Positions 37,207 to 48,477 of a stretch of DNA of 64,000 nucleotides are shown one piece after another. Within the stretch, counting starts at the first letter, position 1, and each line of letters begins with the position of its first letter. This DNA is from Pectobacterium fontis (lineage in GTDB: Bacteria; Pseudomonadota; Gammaproteobacteria; Enterobacterales; Enterobacteriaceae). The DNA is taken from the NCBI RefSeq assembly GCF_000803215.1, contig NZ_JSXC01000011.1:124001-188000 (forward strand), written 5' to 3'. The translations under genes and the position numbers were made by a program. Below the pieces are notes generated by a model. That model did not search any database and was not told the origin of the DNA. It worked only from the letters and a program-made list of their open reading frames with translations.

Positions 37207-39221
37207 CCCTGTGTATCCGTGGCATCAGCGGTATGCGAGATGTCAACGGTACGCAGGAAATAGTCCAGCGTTTCCGCGACGGTTTGCTCCATCTCCACCG
37301 TCGGCTCCCATTCCAGTAGGCGTTTGGCATTGCGAATGCTCGGCGTGCGATGCGCCACATCCTGATAACCTTTTCCGTAATAGCGGCTGCTTTCCACGTC
37401 AATAAACCCGGCAAACGGCGGGAAACAATCGCGTAGCGGGTGAGCATTAAAACTGGTCAACAGCATTTCGCCCAGTTCGCGAATGCTGGCTTCATTGTGT
37501 GGATTGCCGATGTTGATGATCTGTCCATCACACTGGCCGTTGCGGTTTTCAATAATGCGGAACAGCGCTTCAATGCCGTCGTGAATGTCGGTAAAGCAGC
37601 GCTTTTGTTCCCCGCCATCCACCAGCTTGATCGGCGACCCTTCCACCAGATTGAGGATCAGTTGAGTAATGGCACGAGAACTGCCGATACGCGCAGCGTC
37701 CAACGTATCCAGACGCGGTCCCATCCAGTTAAACGGGCGGAACAGCGTAAAGCGCAGGCCGTTTTTAGCACCGTACGCCCAGATCACCCGATCCAGTAGT
37801 TGCTTGGATACGGAGTAGATCCAGCGCTGTTTGTTGATCGGACCGACAATCAGGTTCGAAGTATCCTCATCAAACTCTTTATCATCACACATGCCGTACA
37901 CTTCTGAGGTGGACGGAAAGACGATGCGCTTGTTGTAACGCACGCAGTCGCGCACGATTTTCAGGTTCTCTTCAAAATCCAGCTCGAACACGCGCAGCGG
38001 GTTACGGGTGTATTCGATAGGCGTAGCAATCGCCACCAGCGGCAAAATGACATCACATTTCTTGATGTGGTATTCGATCCATTCGTTATGGATGCTGATA
38101 TCGCCTTCCACAAAATGGAAACGTGGATCGCCTAGAAAACGGGCAATCGCATCCGAACTGATATCCAACCCGTAGATCTCATAGCGATCGTCACGCAACA
38201 GTCGCTCAGTCAGGTGATTACCGATAAACCCATTCACGCCAAGGATCAGCACACGCGTACGGCGTCGCTGAACACGGCTGGCGAGGTTACCCAACCGCGC
38301 CTGCGGCACCATGCCCATTTCCGCCGCCAGTCGGCTACCTGACATATACAGCCCGGCTTCACCCTGCCCACTGACGATCTCCAGCGCATCCTCACCGCAG
38401 GCAACCACCAGCGGCGATGTCGAGATAATCGAGCCTGGTTTCTGCTTCACGCCATTGGCTTTCACGCTGTCGTTTTTCAGCACGCAGGCACGCCAGATAA
38501 CCACTTTGCGCTCACCGAGAAACGTAAATGCTCCCGGATATGGCTCCGTCACGGCGCGGATCAGATTGTTGATCTCACGGGCACTTTTGTGCCAATCAAT
38601 CAGACCGTCTGCTGCCGTACGGCGGCCAAAATAGCTGGCCTGACTCTCATCCTGCGGCGTCAGCGTCATCTCACGCGAGCGAATGAGCGGCAATTGCTGC
38701 GCCAGTAACGCGGCGGCGGCGGTACGGCACTTTCCATGCAGCGTCAGCGCAGTGTCTTCATCATCAATCGCCACCACAGACTGTACCACGATCTCACCGG
38801 CATCGGCGCGGGACACCATCTTGTGCAGCGTCACGCCCGTTTGCGTTTCGCCGTTCACCAGCACCCAGTTGACCGGAGCCCGCCCACGGTAACGCGGTAG
38901 CAGTGAACCATGCAGATTGAATGCGCCAAACGACGGTAGCTGAAGAATATCGTCACTTAATAACGTCCGGTAATAGAAAGAAAAAATCACATCCGGTGCC
39001 AGTTCCCGAATACGGTTCACCCAGAGCGGATGGTTCACGTCTTCCGGCGCAAACACGGGGACATCCATCCCTGCCGCCGTTTTCGCTACCGACGCATAGA
39101 AGTGGTTCTCACCCGGTGCGTCACTGTGTGTAAACACCGCCTGAATTTCGTAGCCCGCTAACGTCAACGCTTCAAGACCCACACAGCCGATATCATGGTA
39201 GGCAAATACGATCGCTTTCAT
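37203..39221 (-). CDS. arnA: Bifunctional UDP-glucuronate decarboxylase / UDP-L-Ara4N formyltransferase
   Basis: Two enzymes in one chain of 672 aa. The N-terminal formyltransferase (about 1-305) has [12 protein letters not shown] with His104 and the conserved Asp140. The C-terminal NAD-dependent oxidative decarboxylase (about 315-660) has the Rossmann motif [18 protein letters not shown], and the catalytic YSVSKQ tyrosine-lysine pair. Acts on UDP-glucuronate supplied by Ugd. Overlaps arnC and arnD by four bases. Confidence 0.95.
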   Translation of the reverse strand: MKAIVFAYHDIGCVGLEALTLAGYEIQAVFTHSDAPGENHFYASVAKTAAGMDVPVFAPEDVNHPLWVNRIRELAPDVIFSFYYRTLLSDDILQLPSFGAFNLHGSLLPRYRGRAPVNWVLVNGETQTGVTLHKMVSRADAGEIVVQSVVAIDDEDTALTLHGKCRTAAAALLAQQLPLIRSREMTLTPQDESQASYFGRRTAADGLIDWHKSAREINNLIRAVTEPYPGAFTFLGERKVVIWRACVLKNDSVKANGVKQKPGSIISTSPLVVACGEDALEIVSGQGEAGLYMSGSRLAAEMGMVPQARLGNLASRVQRRRTRVLILGVNGFIGNHLTERLLRDDRYEIYGLDISSDAIARFLGDPRFHFVEGDISIHNEWIEYHIKKCDVILPLVAIATPIEYTRNPLRVFELDFEENLKIVRDCVRYNKRIVFPSTSEVYGMCDDKEFDEDTSNLIVGPINKQRWIYSVSKQLLDRVIWAYGAKNGLRFTLFRPFNWMGPRLDTLDAARIGSSRAITQLILNLVEGSPIKLVDGGEQKRCFTDIHDGIEALFRIIENRNGQCDGQIINIGNPHNEASIRELGEMLLTSFNAHPLRDCFPPFAGFIDVESSRYYGKGYQDVAHRTPSIRNAKRLLEWEPTVEMEQTVAETLDYFLRTVDISHTADATDTQG

Positions 39222-40201
39222 TCTTCTTCATCCCGTAAACTGGTGGTCAGCGGTGTTGCTGCACTCACTGTTTTTTGCACAAAATAGCGTGGTCGGGCAC
39301 GCACATCGGTATAGATACGGCCGATGTACTCCCCCAATAGCCCCATCCCGACGAACTGTGCGCCGATAAACATGAACAACACGGCAAACAGCGTGAACAC
39401 GCCCTCTGCCGCCCACTCCGCGCCGAAGAACAGGCGCAGGCCGATCAACAGCAGCGCGAGCAGGAAACCCGATAGCGCGACGACGCTACCAATCAGGCTG
39501 AGTATGCGCAGTGGCGTCGTCGTCAGGCAGGTCAGCAGGTCGTACATCAGGTTGATCAACTTCAGAAAGCTGTATTTGGACGTACCGAATTCCCGTTCGG
39601 CGTGCATCACATCGATCTCGATGGTTTTCCGAGCGAACGTGTTGGCAAGAATAGGGATAAAGGTGCTGCGTTCATGACAGCGCAGCATCGCGCTGACAAT
39701 GTGGCGACGGTAGGCACGCAGCATGCAGCCGTAATCCGCCATGGATTTCCCGGTTGAGCGTCGAATCATCATGTTGATGGTTTTCGAGGCTAGTTTGCGA
39801 AACAGGGAGTCCTGTCGGTTTGCCCGTACGGTGCCCACCACGTCATACCCTTGCGACGCATACTCCACCAGCCGCGGGATTTCCTCCGGCGGATTCTGCA
39901 AATCGGCATCCAGTGTGATCACCACATCACCAACCGCCTGCTGAAATCCGGCCATAATGGCCGAATGTTGACCATAGTTACGGTTCAGTAGTACAGCAAT
40001 AATGTGCTTTTCCGGGTCCCTCGCCGCCTCAGTCAGCAATTCCGCCGAGCGATCGCTGCTGCCATCATCAACCAGAATAATTTCCCAGGGTTTACCAATC
40101 TTCCGACAGGCCACCAGCGCGCGTTCAATCAGCACCGGCAGGCTTTCTTCTTCGTTATAAACGGGAATCACAACAGAAACATTTTTGATGTCATCAATCA
40201 C
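39218..40201 (-). CDS. arnC: Undecaprenyl-phosphate 4-deoxy-4-formamido-L-arabinose transferase
   Basis: Transfers formylated L-Ara4N from UDP to undecaprenyl phosphate at the inner membrane. 327 aa: family 2 glycosyltransferase domain ([41 protein letters not shown]) followed by two C-terminal membrane helices (about 235-260 and 270-295). Overlaps arnB by eight bases. Confidence 0.95.
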   Translation of the reverse strand: MIDDIKNVSVVIPVYNEEESLPVLIERALVACRKIGKPWEIILVDDGSSDRSAELLTEAARDPEKHIIAVLLNRNYGQHSAIMAGFQQAVGDVVITLDADLQNPPEEIPRLVEYASQGYDVVGTVRANRQDSLFRKLASKTINMMIRRSTGKSMADYGCMLRAYRRHIVSAMLRCHERSTFIPILANTFARKTIEIDVMHAEREFGTSKYSFLKLINLMYDLLTCLTTTPLRILSLIGSVVALSGFLLALLLIGLRLFFGAEWAAEGVFTLFAVLFMFIGAQFVGMGLLGEYIGRIYTDVRARPRYFVQKTVSAATPLTTSLRDEEE

Positions 40202-41342
40202 GAACAGACTCCAGAATCGAGGTTAGCGCCGCGACGACGCGATCGACATCGCTGTCCTGCATATCAGGAAACAGCGGTAGCGTCATGAGCGACGCCGAAT
40301 TCCATTCCGTTTCCGGCAGGTGCAAATGGGGATAACGCTCACGGTAGTATTTCTGTGTATGCACGGCTCTGAAATGCAGCCCGGTGCCGATACCGCGAGT
40401 CTGCAAGGCCGCCATCAGGCCATCACGCGATATGCCGCACTGCGCTTCATCCACGCGCACCATAAACAGGTGCCAGGCGTGCAGATGGGGATAGTCAGGA
40501 ACCGCTAGCGGCTGAAGCGGCAGAGCGCGTAACGGTGTGAGATAACGCGCGGCCAACTGCTGACGGCGGGCGTTAATCGCCGGGAGCTTATCCAACTGAA
40601 CCAGCGCAATGGCGGCGTTGATATCCGCCAGATTGTATTTAAATCCCGGCATCACCACTTCGGCCTGTGGCTTGCGCCCTTGTAACTGCCTGTCGAACGC
40701 ATCAACGCCCAGCCCATGAAACTTCAGGCTGCGTATGCGTTCGGCAAGAGCCTCGTCGTCCGTCACCACCATGCCACCTTCCGCACAGGTGATATTTTTA
40801 ATCGCATGAAACGAGAAAATGGCGGTGCCGGACGCGCCAATCCACGCCTCGCGATACTGCGTGCCCACGGCGTGCGCCGCATCTTCAATCAGCGGAATGC
40901 CATAGCGCTCGCTGAGCGCACGAAGTGCATCCAGATCGGCTGGCGCACCAGCGTAATGCACGGGAATAATCGCTTTCGTTTTCGGTGTAATGGCCGCCTC
41001 AACATCCTGCGGTCGTACCATCAGCGTATGCCGATCTACGTCAACCATCACCGGTTCCGCGCCCAATAGCGTGATGATATTGACGGTTGAAACCCAAGTC
41101 TGAGACGGCGTGATCACCTCATCACCAGGGCCAATGCCAAGCGCCATCAGCGTAACGTGCATGCCGCCCGTCGCAGAGCTAACCGCAATCGCCTGTCGAC
41201 ACCCGACTTGCTGGCAAAAAGCCTGCTCTAGTTGCTGACATTTCGGCCCCGTGGTTATCCAGCCAGAACGTAATACTTCCGCCACGGCAGCCATTTCCTC
41301 ATCACCCATAGCCGGGCGGGAAAAAGGCAAAAAATCCGTCAT
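40194..41342 (-). CDS. arnB: UDP-4-amino-4-deoxy-L-arabinose aminotransferase
   Basis: PLP enzyme that aminates UDP-Ara4O with glutamate. 382 aa from the ATG at 41342 (GGGGAATACATT upstream). DegT/DnrJ/EryC1 family; the PLP lysine is Lys182 in [13 protein letters not shown], with the cofactor motif SSATGGMH and [10 protein letters not shown]. First gene of arnBCADTEF. The 190 bases upstream to ugd are AT-rich and include two AAAGATAAAC repeats that faintly resemble PhoP half-sites. Confidence 0.95.
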   Translation of the reverse strand: MTDFLPFSRPAMGDEEMAAVAEVLRSGWITTGPKCQQLEQAFCQQVGCRQAIAVSSATGGMHVTLMALGIGPGDEVITPSQTWVSTVNIITLLGAEPVMVDVDRHTLMVRPQDVEAAITPKTKAIIPVHYAGAPADLDALRALSERYGIPLIEDAAHAVGTQYREAWIGASGTAIFSFHAIKNITCAEGGMVVTDDEALAERIRSLKFHGLGVDAFDRQLQGRKPQAEVVMPGFKYNLADINAAIALVQLDKLPAINARRQQLAARYLTPLRALPLQPLAVPDYPHLHAWHLFMVRVDEAQCGISRDGLMAALQTRGIGTGLHFRAVHTQKYYRERYPHLHLPETEWNSASLMTLPLFPDMQDSDVDRVVAALTSILESVRD

Positions 41343-41533
41343 AATGTATTCCCCTAACAAATAATGGCGACAAATCATTACGTGATGTCTAAATAACGAA
41401 ACCTCAATTCATTACCATTATCATAAAACCAAAGATAAACGGCATAGCGTGCCAAGACGGTGAAAACATCGTTAATTACAATAAAGATAAACATTTCGAT
41501 AATGAAAAAAATAAATTCATTTACCCGCAGACA

Positions 41534-42700
41534 TCAATCCTTACCAAATACGTCTCGCGTATAAACTTTCCCTCTCACATCTTTTAATTCATCGGCATAA
41601 CGATTAGTAAGAATAATGTCACACTGTTGTTTAAAATTGCCAAGTTGATGAACGATAGGAAAACCTAAAAAATCATCGCCATCAATCTCTGGTTCATAAA
41701 TAACCACATTGATTCCTTTCACTTTTATCCTTTTCATAATGCCCTGAATGGAAGAGAAGCGAAAATTATCCGACCCCGCTTTCATAATGAGACGATAGAT
41801 ACCCACTGTTTTAGGGTGACGACGAATAATGGTGTCGGCAATAAAGTCTTTACGCGTATGGTTAGCCTCCACGATAGCCTTGATCAGCTTATTCGGTACG
41901 GTACGGTAATTAGCCAGAAGCTGCCGGGTATCTTTCGGCAAACAGTATCCGCCATAGCCGAAAGAAGGGTTGTTATAGTAATCACCGATGCGAGAATCAA
42001 GACAGACGCCCTCAATAATCTGCCGGGTATTTAGCCCCAGCGATTCGGCATAGCTGTCCAGCTCATTAAAGTAGGCCACACGCATCGCCAGGAAGGTATT
42101 GGAAAACAGTTTTATCGCTTCGGCCTCTGCCGAGTCGGTAAACAGAACGCGAACATCTTTTTTAAATGCACACTCCATCAACACGTTAGCAAAAAAACGT
42201 GCCCTTTCCGAGCGTTCCCCCACCACAATCCGCGACGGGTAAAGGTTGTCATATAGCGCCTTCCCTTCACGCAAAAACTCAGGCGAAAAAATGACGTTAT
42301 CCGTATCTAACTGCTGACTGATCTTCTCAGTAAAACCGACAGGCACCGTAGATTTGATCACCATAATCGCCTGTGGGTTTATCGCCAACACATCGTGAAT
42401 GACCGCTTCTACCGATGAGGTATTGAAATAGTTGGTATGTGGATCGTAATCCGTCGGTGTAGCAATAATCACGAACTGCGCATCGGTATATGCCTCGTAT
42501 TTATCCAACGTAGCGGAAAAATTAAGCGTTTCACATTGTAAAAAACGGTCAATCTCAGCGTCATTGATCGGCGATCGCTTACAATTTAACAGCGCCACTT
42601 TTTCGGCCACAATATCCAATGCCACAACCTGATGCTGTTGTGCTAATAATAGCCCATTCGATAAACCGACATATCCCGTTCCACTAATCGCTATTTTCAT
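41534..42700 (-). CDS. ugd: UDP-glucose 6-dehydrogenase
   Basis: Oxidises UDP-glucose to UDP-glucuronate with two NAD, providing the precursor for ArnA and for capsule or colanic acid-type polymers. 388 aa, the E. coli Ugd length class. GTGYVG (7-12) is the NAD site and Cys253 in GGYCLPKD is the catalytic cysteine. It lies directly upstream of arnB on the same strand with its own 191-base spacer, so it is probably co-regulated but separately promoted. Confidence 0.95.
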   Translation of the reverse strand: MKIAISGTGYVGLSNGLLLAQQHQVVALDIVAEKVALLNCKRSPINDAEIDRFLQCETLNFSATLDKYEAYTDAQFVIIATPTDYDPHTNYFNTSSVEAVIHDVLAINPQAIMVIKSTVPVGFTEKISQQLDTDNVIFSPEFLREGKALYDNLYPSRIVVGERSERARFFANVLMECAFKKDVRVLFTDSAEAEAIKLFSNTFLAMRVAYFNELDSYAESLGLNTRQIIEGVCLDSRIGDYYNNPSFGYGGYCLPKDTRQLLANYRTVPNKLIKAIVEANHTRKDFIADTIIRRHPKTVGIYRLIMKAGSDNFRFSSIQGIMKRIKVKGINVVIYEPEIDGDDFLGFPIVHQLGNFKQQCDIILTNRYADELKDVRGKVYTRDVFGKD

Positions 42701-43128
42701 TGGGAGCTCTTTATCTCATGATTGGCTAACACTCTATTTCACCGAAGTATCTTTTTTATTCTTAAACTTGAATAGATGCGTTACATTTCAATTTATTTCT
42801 TTTTCTACTGCCACCTCTCGTTTATTGACCGCGGCGCGCTTGAAAAAACGGCCTAAACATCAGAAGCACACTTTCATTATCATTAGCAATTCCGATTAAA
42901 CGCCAATTAAACATGGTGCATTTAATGAAAAATAAAGTTCTTCTTACACCTGGCAATAATTATTAATAATTAGCACCAGAAAATAACATGAGGCCATGTA
43001 ATATAACGCCATTCATCTTTAGTGACATAACGAAGAGAAAGGTGGATATAATTTATGTTGGCGTCTTTATCGCTGGTATATCGATGCCAAGGTGTCAAGG
43101 TTAACGTTTTATATAACGCGAAGCGTTA

Positions 43129-43155
43129 GACTTAAGACCAATGGCATCTTAAGTC
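43129..43155. repeat. Hairpin in the ugd-folD gap
   Basis: GACTTAAGA (43129-43137) and TCTTAAGTC (43147-43155) form a perfect 9-bp stem with a 9-base loop. A smaller hairpin AACGC-GAA-GCGTT (43115-43127) precedes it. The 616-base gap between the divergent ugd and folD genes otherwise shows only AT-rich DNA and a repeat end at 43198-43219; no tRNA was seen. Confidence 0.5.
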
Positions 43156-43197
43156 GGCAGGCAAAAGACAACGTCGTAGGGTGCACATTTGACCTGC

Positions 43198-43219
43198 CAA
43201 CTTGAAGTATAACGGGTAT
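43198..43219. repeat. Second isolated terminus of the ERIC-like element
   Basis: CAACTTGAAGTATAACGGG followed by TAT has the form of the element's right end (compare the end at 56913-56931). No left end is visible upstream, so this appears to be a fragment. About 100 bases before folD. Confidence 0.5.
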
Positions 43220-43316
43220 AGAAACAATTAATGTTGACGCAATACCTGACAGCACGCGCCGCTTCTGACAGAATAGCGACCATCCCCCTATTTCACATTG
43301 ATGGGTTTCATCGCAG

Positions 43317-44180
43317 ATGGCAGCAAAGATTATTGATGGTAAAACGATTGCGCAGCAGGTCAAAGACGAAGTTGCCGCACGGGTCACGCAGCGTTTAGCA
43401 GAAGGAAAACGCGCACCAGGTCTGGCTGTTGTGCTGGTCGGCGAGAACCCGGCGTCACAGATTTATGTCGCCAGCAAGCGTAAGGTGTGCGAAGAAGTGG
43501 GTTTTATCTCCCGCTCTTACGATTTACCCATCACGACAACGGAACCAGAGCTGTTGGCGCTGATCGACCAGCTCAACGCCGACCAGACGATTGACGGTAT
43601 CCTGGTTCAGCTACCGTTACCGGAAGGCATTGATAACACGAAAGTGATTGAGCGCATCGCCCCGGATAAAGATGTCGACGGTTTCCACCCTTACAATGTA
43701 GGTCGTCTGTGCCAGCGTGCACCGCTGCTGCGCGCCTGTACGCCACGCGGCATCATCACGCTACTGGAGCGTTACAATATCGACACCTTTGGGCTGAATG
43801 CCGTTGTGGTCGGCGCATCCAATATCGTTGGCCGCCCGATGAGCCTGGAGCTACTGCTGGCTGGCTGCACCACCACCGTAACGCATCGTTTCACCAAAAA
43901 CCTACGCCACCACATTGAAAATGCCGATCTGCTGGTTGTCGCCGTGGGTAAACCGGGTTTCATCCCTGGCGACTGGATTAAACCAGGCGCCATCGTGCTA
44001 GACGTGGGTATCAACCGTTTGGATAGCGGCAAAGTGGTCGGTGATGTGGAATTTGAAACTGCGCAGGAAAGAGCGTCTTACATCAGCCCCGTACCGGGCG
44101 GCGTCGGCCCCATGACGGTTGCCACCCTGATTCAAAACACGCTGCAAGCGTGCGAAGAGTATCATGACCATGCCGAATAA
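43317..44180 (+). CDS. folD: Methylenetetrahydrofolate dehydrogenase / cyclohydrolase
   Basis: Bifunctional enzyme interconverting 5,10-methylene-, methenyl- and 10-formyl-tetrahydrofolate. 287 aa: the YVASKRK motif with Tyr50 and catalytic Lys54, Asp121 in DKDVDGFHP, and the NADP-binding [10 protein letters not shown]. No good Shine-Dalgarno is visible before the ATG, but the N-terminus matches the family exactly. A short gene, ybcJ, follows. Confidence 0.96.
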   Translation: MAAKIIDGKTIAQQVKDEVAARVTQRLAEGKRAPGLAVVLVGENPASQIYVASKRKVCEEVGFISRSYDLPITTTEPELLALIDQLNADQTIDGILVQLPLPEGIDNTKVIERIAPDKDVDGFHPYNVGRLCQRAPLLRACTPRGIITLLERYNIDTFGLNAVVVGASNIVGRPMSLELLLAGCTTTVTHRFTKNLRHHIENADLLVVAVGKPGFIPGDWIKPGAIVLDVGINRLDSGKVVGDVEFETAQERASYISPVPGGVGPMTVATLIQNTLQACEEYHDHAE

Positions 44181-44212
44181 TGGGTGAGTCGAACACGGAT
44201 AAGCAGGAAATT

Positions 44213-44425
44213 ATGACAACGTTTCATCTTGAAAAACATCCGCACGTTGAACTGTGCGATCTCTTGAAATTGCTGGGCTGGAGTGAAAGCGGCGCGGCGG
44301 CCAAACTGTCTATTGCCGCCGGCGACGTGACCGTTGATGGTCAAACCGAAACGCGTAAGCGCTGTAAAATCGTCGCCGGACAAACCGTTCAGTTCAATGG
44401 CGAGACAGTAAGCATCGCCGCCTGA
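44213..44425 (+). CDS. ybcJ: YbcJ, S4-like RNA-binding protein
   Basis: 70 aa, the same length as E. coli YbcJ, which has an S4-type RNA-binding fold. Landmarks: KHPHVELCDLLKLLGW, AAGDVTVDG, ETRKRCKIVAGQTVQF. The start at 44213 (CAGGAAATT upstream) is preferred to an ATG at 44180 that overlaps the folD stop and would add 11 unconserved residues. Probably co-transcribed with folD, as in E. coli. Confidence 0.93.
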   Translation: MTTFHLEKHPHVELCDLLKLLGWSESGAAAKLSIAAGDVTVDGQTETRKRCKIVAGQTVQFNGETVSIAA

Positions 44426-44448
44426 CGCTTAGCGACGTTAATGATGGC

Positions 44449-44483
44449 AAAAAAGCCCGCGATTGATTCTCTGCGGGCTTTTT
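44449..44483. terminator. Bidirectional terminator between ybcJ and cysS
   Basis: AGCCCGC (44454-44460) / GCGGGCT (44473-44479), with A6 on the left and T5 on the right, so it can terminate transcripts from both sides. Confidence 0.9.
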
Positions 44484-44510
44484 ATTTGCTGAAAAGTTTA
44501 TAAGGCAGCG

Positions 44511-45896
44511 TTACTTACGCCGCCAGATCGTACCCTGCGGGCCGTCTTCCAGTACGATCCCCATCTCATTCAACCGATCGCGAGCCTGATCTGCCAGCGC
44601 CCAATCTTTCGCCGCACGCGCATCTTTACGCTGTTGAATCAACGCTTCGATTTCTTTCACTTCCTCATTATCCACCTGCGCGCCGTTTTGCAGGAACTGT
44701 TCAGGATCCTGTTGCAGCAGGCCAAGCACGCCAGACAGTTTACGCAGTGCCGATGCCAGTTGGTTCGCCGCCTGCACATCTTCCGCTTTCAGGCGGTTAA
44801 CGTCGCGCGCCATGTCAAACAGCACCGAGTAGGCTTCCGGCGTATTGAAATCGTCATCCATCGCTTCACGGAAACGAGCTTCAAATACATCACCGCCGTG
44901 TGGCTCAACGCTGAGATCCGTTCCACGCAGCGCCGTATACAGGCGCTCCAGCGCCGCACGCGCCTGTTTCAGGTTATCTTCACTGTAGTTCAACTGGCTA
45001 CGATAGTGGCCTGACATCAGGAAGTAACGTACGGTTTCCGGGTCGTAATAGGCAAGTACGTCACGAACGGTGAAGAAATTGTTGAGCGATTTTGACATCT
45101 TTTCGCGATCAACCATCACCATACCGGAATGCATCCAGTAATTCACATACGGGCCGTCGTGCGCACAACCGGATTGCGCGATCTCGTTTTCGTGATGCGG
45201 AAACATCAAATCTGAACCGCCGCCGTGAATATCAAAGTGTTCGCCGAGCTGTTTGCAGTTCATAGCAGAACATTCGATGTGCCAGCCGGGACGCCCCTCT
45301 CCCCATGGAGAAGGCCAATGCGGCTCACCCGGCTTGGACATTTTCCACAGCACGAAATCCATTGGATTACGCTTCACTTCCGTAATTTCAACGCGTGCGC
45401 CAGCCTGCAATTGATCCAAATCCTGACGGGACAACACACCGTAACCCGGCGCAGTCTCAACGGAAAACATGACATCGCCATTGCTTGCCACATAAGCATG
45501 ACGTCGGGCAATCAGCGTTTCCACCATTTCAATGATGTCGGCAATGTGGTGCGTCGCGCGGGGTTCAGCATTTGGGCGCAGAATATTCAAAGCATCAAAA
45601 TCAGCGTGCATTTCTGCAATCATACGGGTTGTCAGTTGATCGCTGGTTTCCCCATTTTCGATCGCCCGTTTGATGATTTTGTCGTCAATATCGGTGACAT
45701 TACGCACATATTTCAGTGAATATCCCAGATACCGCAAATACCGCGCCACCACATCAAACGCCACGAAAGTACGCCCGTGGCCGATATGACAGAGGTCATA
45801 AACGGTGATGCCACACACATACATTCCCACCTGACCGGCGTGGATAGGTTTAAACTCCTCTTTTTGGCGACTCAGCGTATTAAAAATCTTTAGCAT
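44511..45896 (-). CDS. cysS: Cysteinyl-tRNA synthetase
   Basis: Charges tRNA-Cys. 461 aa, the E. coli length. HIGH at residues 37-40 and KMSKS at 266-270. Zinc ligands that recognise cysteine: Cys28, Cys209, His234 and Glu238 (YVCG, IECSAM, PHHENE). Shares a bidirectional terminator with ybcJ. Confidence 0.97.
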   Translation of the reverse strand: MLKIFNTLSRQKEEFKPIHAGQVGMYVCGITVYDLCHIGHGRTFVAFDVVARYLRYLGYSLKYVRNVTDIDDKIIKRAIENGETSDQLTTRMIAEMHADFDALNILRPNAEPRATHHIADIIEMVETLIARRHAYVASNGDVMFSVETAPGYGVLSRQDLDQLQAGARVEITEVKRNPMDFVLWKMSKPGEPHWPSPWGEGRPGWHIECSAMNCKQLGEHFDIHGGGSDLMFPHHENEIAQSGCAHDGPYVNYWMHSGMVMVDREKMSKSLNNFFTVRDVLAYYDPETVRYFLMSGHYRSQLNYSEDNLKQARAALERLYTALRGTDLSVEPHGGDVFEARFREAMDDDFNTPEAYSVLFDMARDVNRLKAEDVQAANQLASALRKLSGVLGLLQQDPEQFLQNGAQVDNEEVKEIEALIQQRKDARAAKDWALADQARDRLNEMGIVLEDGPQGTIWRRK

Positions 45897-45920
45897 CAGG
45901 GCGTTCCAGTGTTTTTATAG

Positions 45921-45955
45921 AAAATGGTTTTCACAAAAAAATGGTTTTCACAAAA
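45921..45955. repeat. 17-bp tandem repeat in the cysS upstream region
   Basis: AAAATGGTTTTCACAAAA occurs at 45921-45938 and again at 45938-45955, a period of 17 bases. It lies 25-60 bases before the cysS start. The remaining gap to the doxX gene (45956-46219) has the doxX terminator; an open frame there on the minus strand is not supported. Confidence 0.6.
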
Positions 45956-46142
45956 GTACAGCGTCCACACGGCAGGTCAATCACCGCCGCAGTTGGCACC
46001 CATCACACCCATGTAATTAACGAGCATTGATGCCATTAACGCTAAATGAATTGAGGGTTTATATCCCAACGGCGTATTGAAACCTGAACCCCACTGTATT
46101 GCAAGGTTAATAGAAGAGGGAATAAGCGAGAAGGGACAAAAA

Positions 46143-46173
46143 TGAAATGGCCCAGATTTTCTGAGCCATTTCA
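46143..46173 (-). terminator. Terminator of the DoxX gene
   Basis: TGAAATGGC (46143-46151) / GCCATTTCA (46165-46173), with an inner CAGA/TCTG pairing. Read on the minus strand it is followed by TTTTTG. Confidence 0.7.
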
Positions 46174-46219
46174 CGTCATCGACGCTGCGGATAAAAGCAA
46201 TACGTCGGCAAAAAAACAA

Positions 46220-46642
46220 TTAACGCCAGCGAGGATTCGACATCACTGAATACTTACCGCTACCGAGCAGGGCAATCGCAATACCGGCAAAGAAGTATAC
46301 CGCTGTGCCTTCAACACCCCAGGCACCGGTTTTTTCCAGCATGAAGAAACCATCAGGGTGAACCAGTAACGTCGCGACAACCATGGTAAAGGAGAAAATC
46401 AGCGCAGAAGGCCGTGTGAAAATCCCGAGGATCATCAGGATCGGCGTGATGACCTCACCGACGTAAACACCGTAGCCAACAAAAGCAGGAAGCCCTGCTG
46501 AAGCCAGCATACCTTCAATTGCGCCAATACCACCATGTACCTTGTGCCAGCCATGAAACAGCATCAGGACACTGAAAGAGACGCGCAAGAACAATTTGCC
46601 GAAATCGGGCTTATCTAATACTCGATTAATACTATCCAGCAT
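46220..46642 (-). CDS. DoxX family inner-membrane protein
   Basis: 140-aa protein with four hydrophobic segments (about 17-32, 55-80, 82-100 and 112-130) and DoxX features: LRVSFSVLMLFHGWHKV, GYGVYVGEVITPILMILGIFTRPSAL. Related to E. coli YphA/YqjF-type proteins; the biochemical role of this group is not established. Divergent from ppiB across a 416-base gap that presumably holds both promoters and in which nothing else was recognised. Confidence 0.85.
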   Translation of the reverse strand: MLDSINRVLDKPDFGKLFLRVSFSVLMLFHGWHKVHGGIGAIEGMLASAGLPAFVGYGVYVGEVITPILMILGIFTRPSALIFSFTMVVATLLVHPDGFFMLEKTGAWGVEGTAVYFFAGIAIALLGSGKYSVMSNPRWR

Positions 46643-47058
46643 GATTCACCTATCCATTTAGAGGTATCTGTGGGTAACAATGGCTATCAGATTAATCTGA
46701 GCCGCTAAGAAAGCATACGACGATTATGCAAAACATTGATCTGGGACAAAAAAAATCTCATTCAAATTAACTATCCATTAATACGCAAATTAATCAATTT
46801 ATTTGTTTTTAAAAGTCTGTGCTGCCTAATTAACGCCTCTATGCCATTTTTCTTCAGCGCGTCTCTTTTCTGATGGCTGCCAAAACCAAGGCGGCAACCA
46901 TTTTTATACGATTTCCCCCATTGTGCTCACCGCCAATGAACACCTGGTAAACCGAAGTACTGACTCAATCGACCAGTTATGCTATAACAGCGCTCTTGTT
47001 GTTCACTGTATTTTGTGGACTGCACTCTTATCATTAAGGCTATTTAGGGTTCATTATT

Positions 47059-47553
47059 ATGATTACGCTTCATACCAACCACGGCGATATCGTGATTAAC
47101 ACGTTTGCAGACAAGGCGCCGGTTACCGTAGAAAACTTCCTGAACTACTGCCGCAGCGGTTTTTATGACAACACAATTTTTCACCGTGTGATTAATGGTT
47201 TCATGATTCAGGGCGGCGGCTTCGCTCCGGGCATGGATCAAAAAGAAACCAACGCGACAATCAAAAATGAAGCCAACAACGGCCTGAAAAACGCGCGTGG
47301 CACGCTGGCAATGGCTCGTACCAACGATCCGCACTCTGCTACAGCCCAGTTCTTTATCAACGTTGTCGATAACGACTTCCTGAACTTCCGTTCAGAGCGT
47401 GCTGATGGCTGGGGCTACTGCGTTTTTGCTGAAGTCACCGAAGGTCTGGACGTCGTGGATAAAATCAAAGGCGTGGCGACTGGCCGCAGCGGCATGCATC
47501 AGGACGTACCGAAAGAAGACGTGGTGATCACCCACGTAACAGTCAGCGAATAA
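47059..47553 (+). CDS. ppiB: Cytoplasmic peptidyl-prolyl cis-trans isomerase B (cyclophilin)
   Basis: Accelerates proline isomerisation during protein folding. 164 aa, no signal peptide, so cytoplasmic. Cyclophilin landmarks: [15 protein letters not shown] (catalytic Arg), [31 protein letters not shown]. Ten bases before lpxH; the two are probably co-transcribed as in other enterobacteria. Confidence 0.96.
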   Translation: MITLHTNHGDIVINTFADKAPVTVENFLNYCRSGFYDNTIFHRVINGFMIQGGGFAPGMDQKETNATIKNEANNGLKNARGTLAMARTNDPHSATAQFFINVVDNDFLNFRSERADGWGYCVFAEVTEGLDVVDKIKGVATGRSGMHQDVPKEDVVITHVTVSE

Positions 47554-47563
47554 TCAGACCGGT

Positions 47564-48286
47564 ATGGCAACGCTGTTTATTGCCGATCTGCATTTAAGTC
47601 TTCATGAACCGGCGATCACCGCCGGTTTTTTGCGTTTTTTACGCCATGAGGCAATTCATGCAGATGCGCTGTACATTCTTGGCGATCTGTTCGATGCCTG
47701 GATTGGTGATGACGACCCGCAGCCGCTGCACGCGATCATCGCTGCCGAACTGTATGCGTTACATCAACGTGGCATTTCGTGCTATTTCGTACACGGTAAC
47801 CGTGATTTTCTGATTGGCAAACGCTTTGCCAGACAAAGTGGGATGACGCTGTTGCCAACGGAAACGGTGCTCGACCTCTATGGTCAGAAAATCCTCATTT
47901 TGCATGGCGATACCCTGTGCACTGACGATCTGGCCTATCAAAAATTTCGCCGCCGCGTGCACAACCCATTCATTCAGCAACTCTTTCTGCTATTACCGTT
48001 ATCGCTGCGTCTAAAGATTGCCGCCAAAATGCGTGCCAGCAGCCAGCAGGCCAATCAGCAAAAATCGCAGCAGATTATGGATGTCAATCACGACGCCGTG
48101 CTTGAACGCTTACAGCATTATCAGGTAAAGACGATGATCCACGGTCACACACACCGCCCAGCCATTCATCGGGTGGATCTCGGCAAATCTGAAGGCCGCC
48201 GTGCCGTGCTGGGTGCCTGGCATGAAGATGGGTCAATGATTAAGGTCACGCCACAAAATATCGAATTGATTTCCTTCCCATTTTAA
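47564..48286 (+). CDS. lpxH: UDP-2,3-diacylglucosamine pyrophosphohydrolase
   Basis: Hydrolyses UDP-2,3-diacylglucosamine to lipid X in lipid A synthesis, at the inner face of the membrane. 240-aa calcineurin-like metallophosphoesterase: FIADLHL (Asp8, His10), [37 protein letters not shown] supply the metal ligands. Family length is exact. Confidence 0.96.
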   Translation: MATLFIADLHLSLHEPAITAGFLRFLRHEAIHADALYILGDLFDAWIGDDDPQPLHAIIAAELYALHQRGISCYFVHGNRDFLIGKRFARQSGMTLLPTETVLDLYGQKILILHGDTLCTDDLAYQKFRRRVHNPFIQQLFLLLPLSLRLKIAAKMRASSQQANQQKSQQIMDVNHDAVLERLQHYQVKTMIHGHTHRPAIHRVDLGKSEGRRAVLGAWHEDGSMIKVTPQNIELISFPF

Positions 48287-48344
48287 TGCGTTACCCACCA
48301 TTGACTTAATGACCCCTCGCCCTATTCCTTCAGCATTTACGCAT

Positions 48345-48360
48345 ACGCAACCGTTTTCCT
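48345..48360 (+). promoter_or_regulatory. PurR box upstream of purE
   Basis: ACGCAACCGTTTTCCT matches the PurR consensus ACGCAAACGTTTTCNT at 15 of 16 positions. It lies 118 bases before purE, as in the E. coli purEK promoter, so purine repression through PurR is very likely. Confidence 0.88.
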
Positions 48361-48477
48361 CGCCATAATGGCGTGATATGCTCTACGCCCTCAACGCCAG
48401 ACCCTCTCTGTCTGGCCGACGCGAACACGTCACCAACACGTACAAATTACAGGTACAACCACAGGAGCGTTACAGGC

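Noticed and set aside
41343-41533. PmrA or PhoP boxes upstream of arnB
   Set aside because: No YTTAAK-N5-YTTAAK pair was found, and the AAAGATAAAC repeats match PhoP direct-repeat sites only partly. Control by PhoP or PmrA is plausible from family knowledge but not shown here.
42701-43316. tRNA gene near folD
   Set aside because: Some enterobacteria have a tRNA-Arg gene near folD, but no cloverleaf or GGTTCGAATCC-type T-arm is present in this gap.
45977-46219. 80-codon open frame on the minus strand between cysS and the DoxX gene
   Set aside because: It runs directly through the DoxX terminator hairpin, has no RBS and resembles no family I know.
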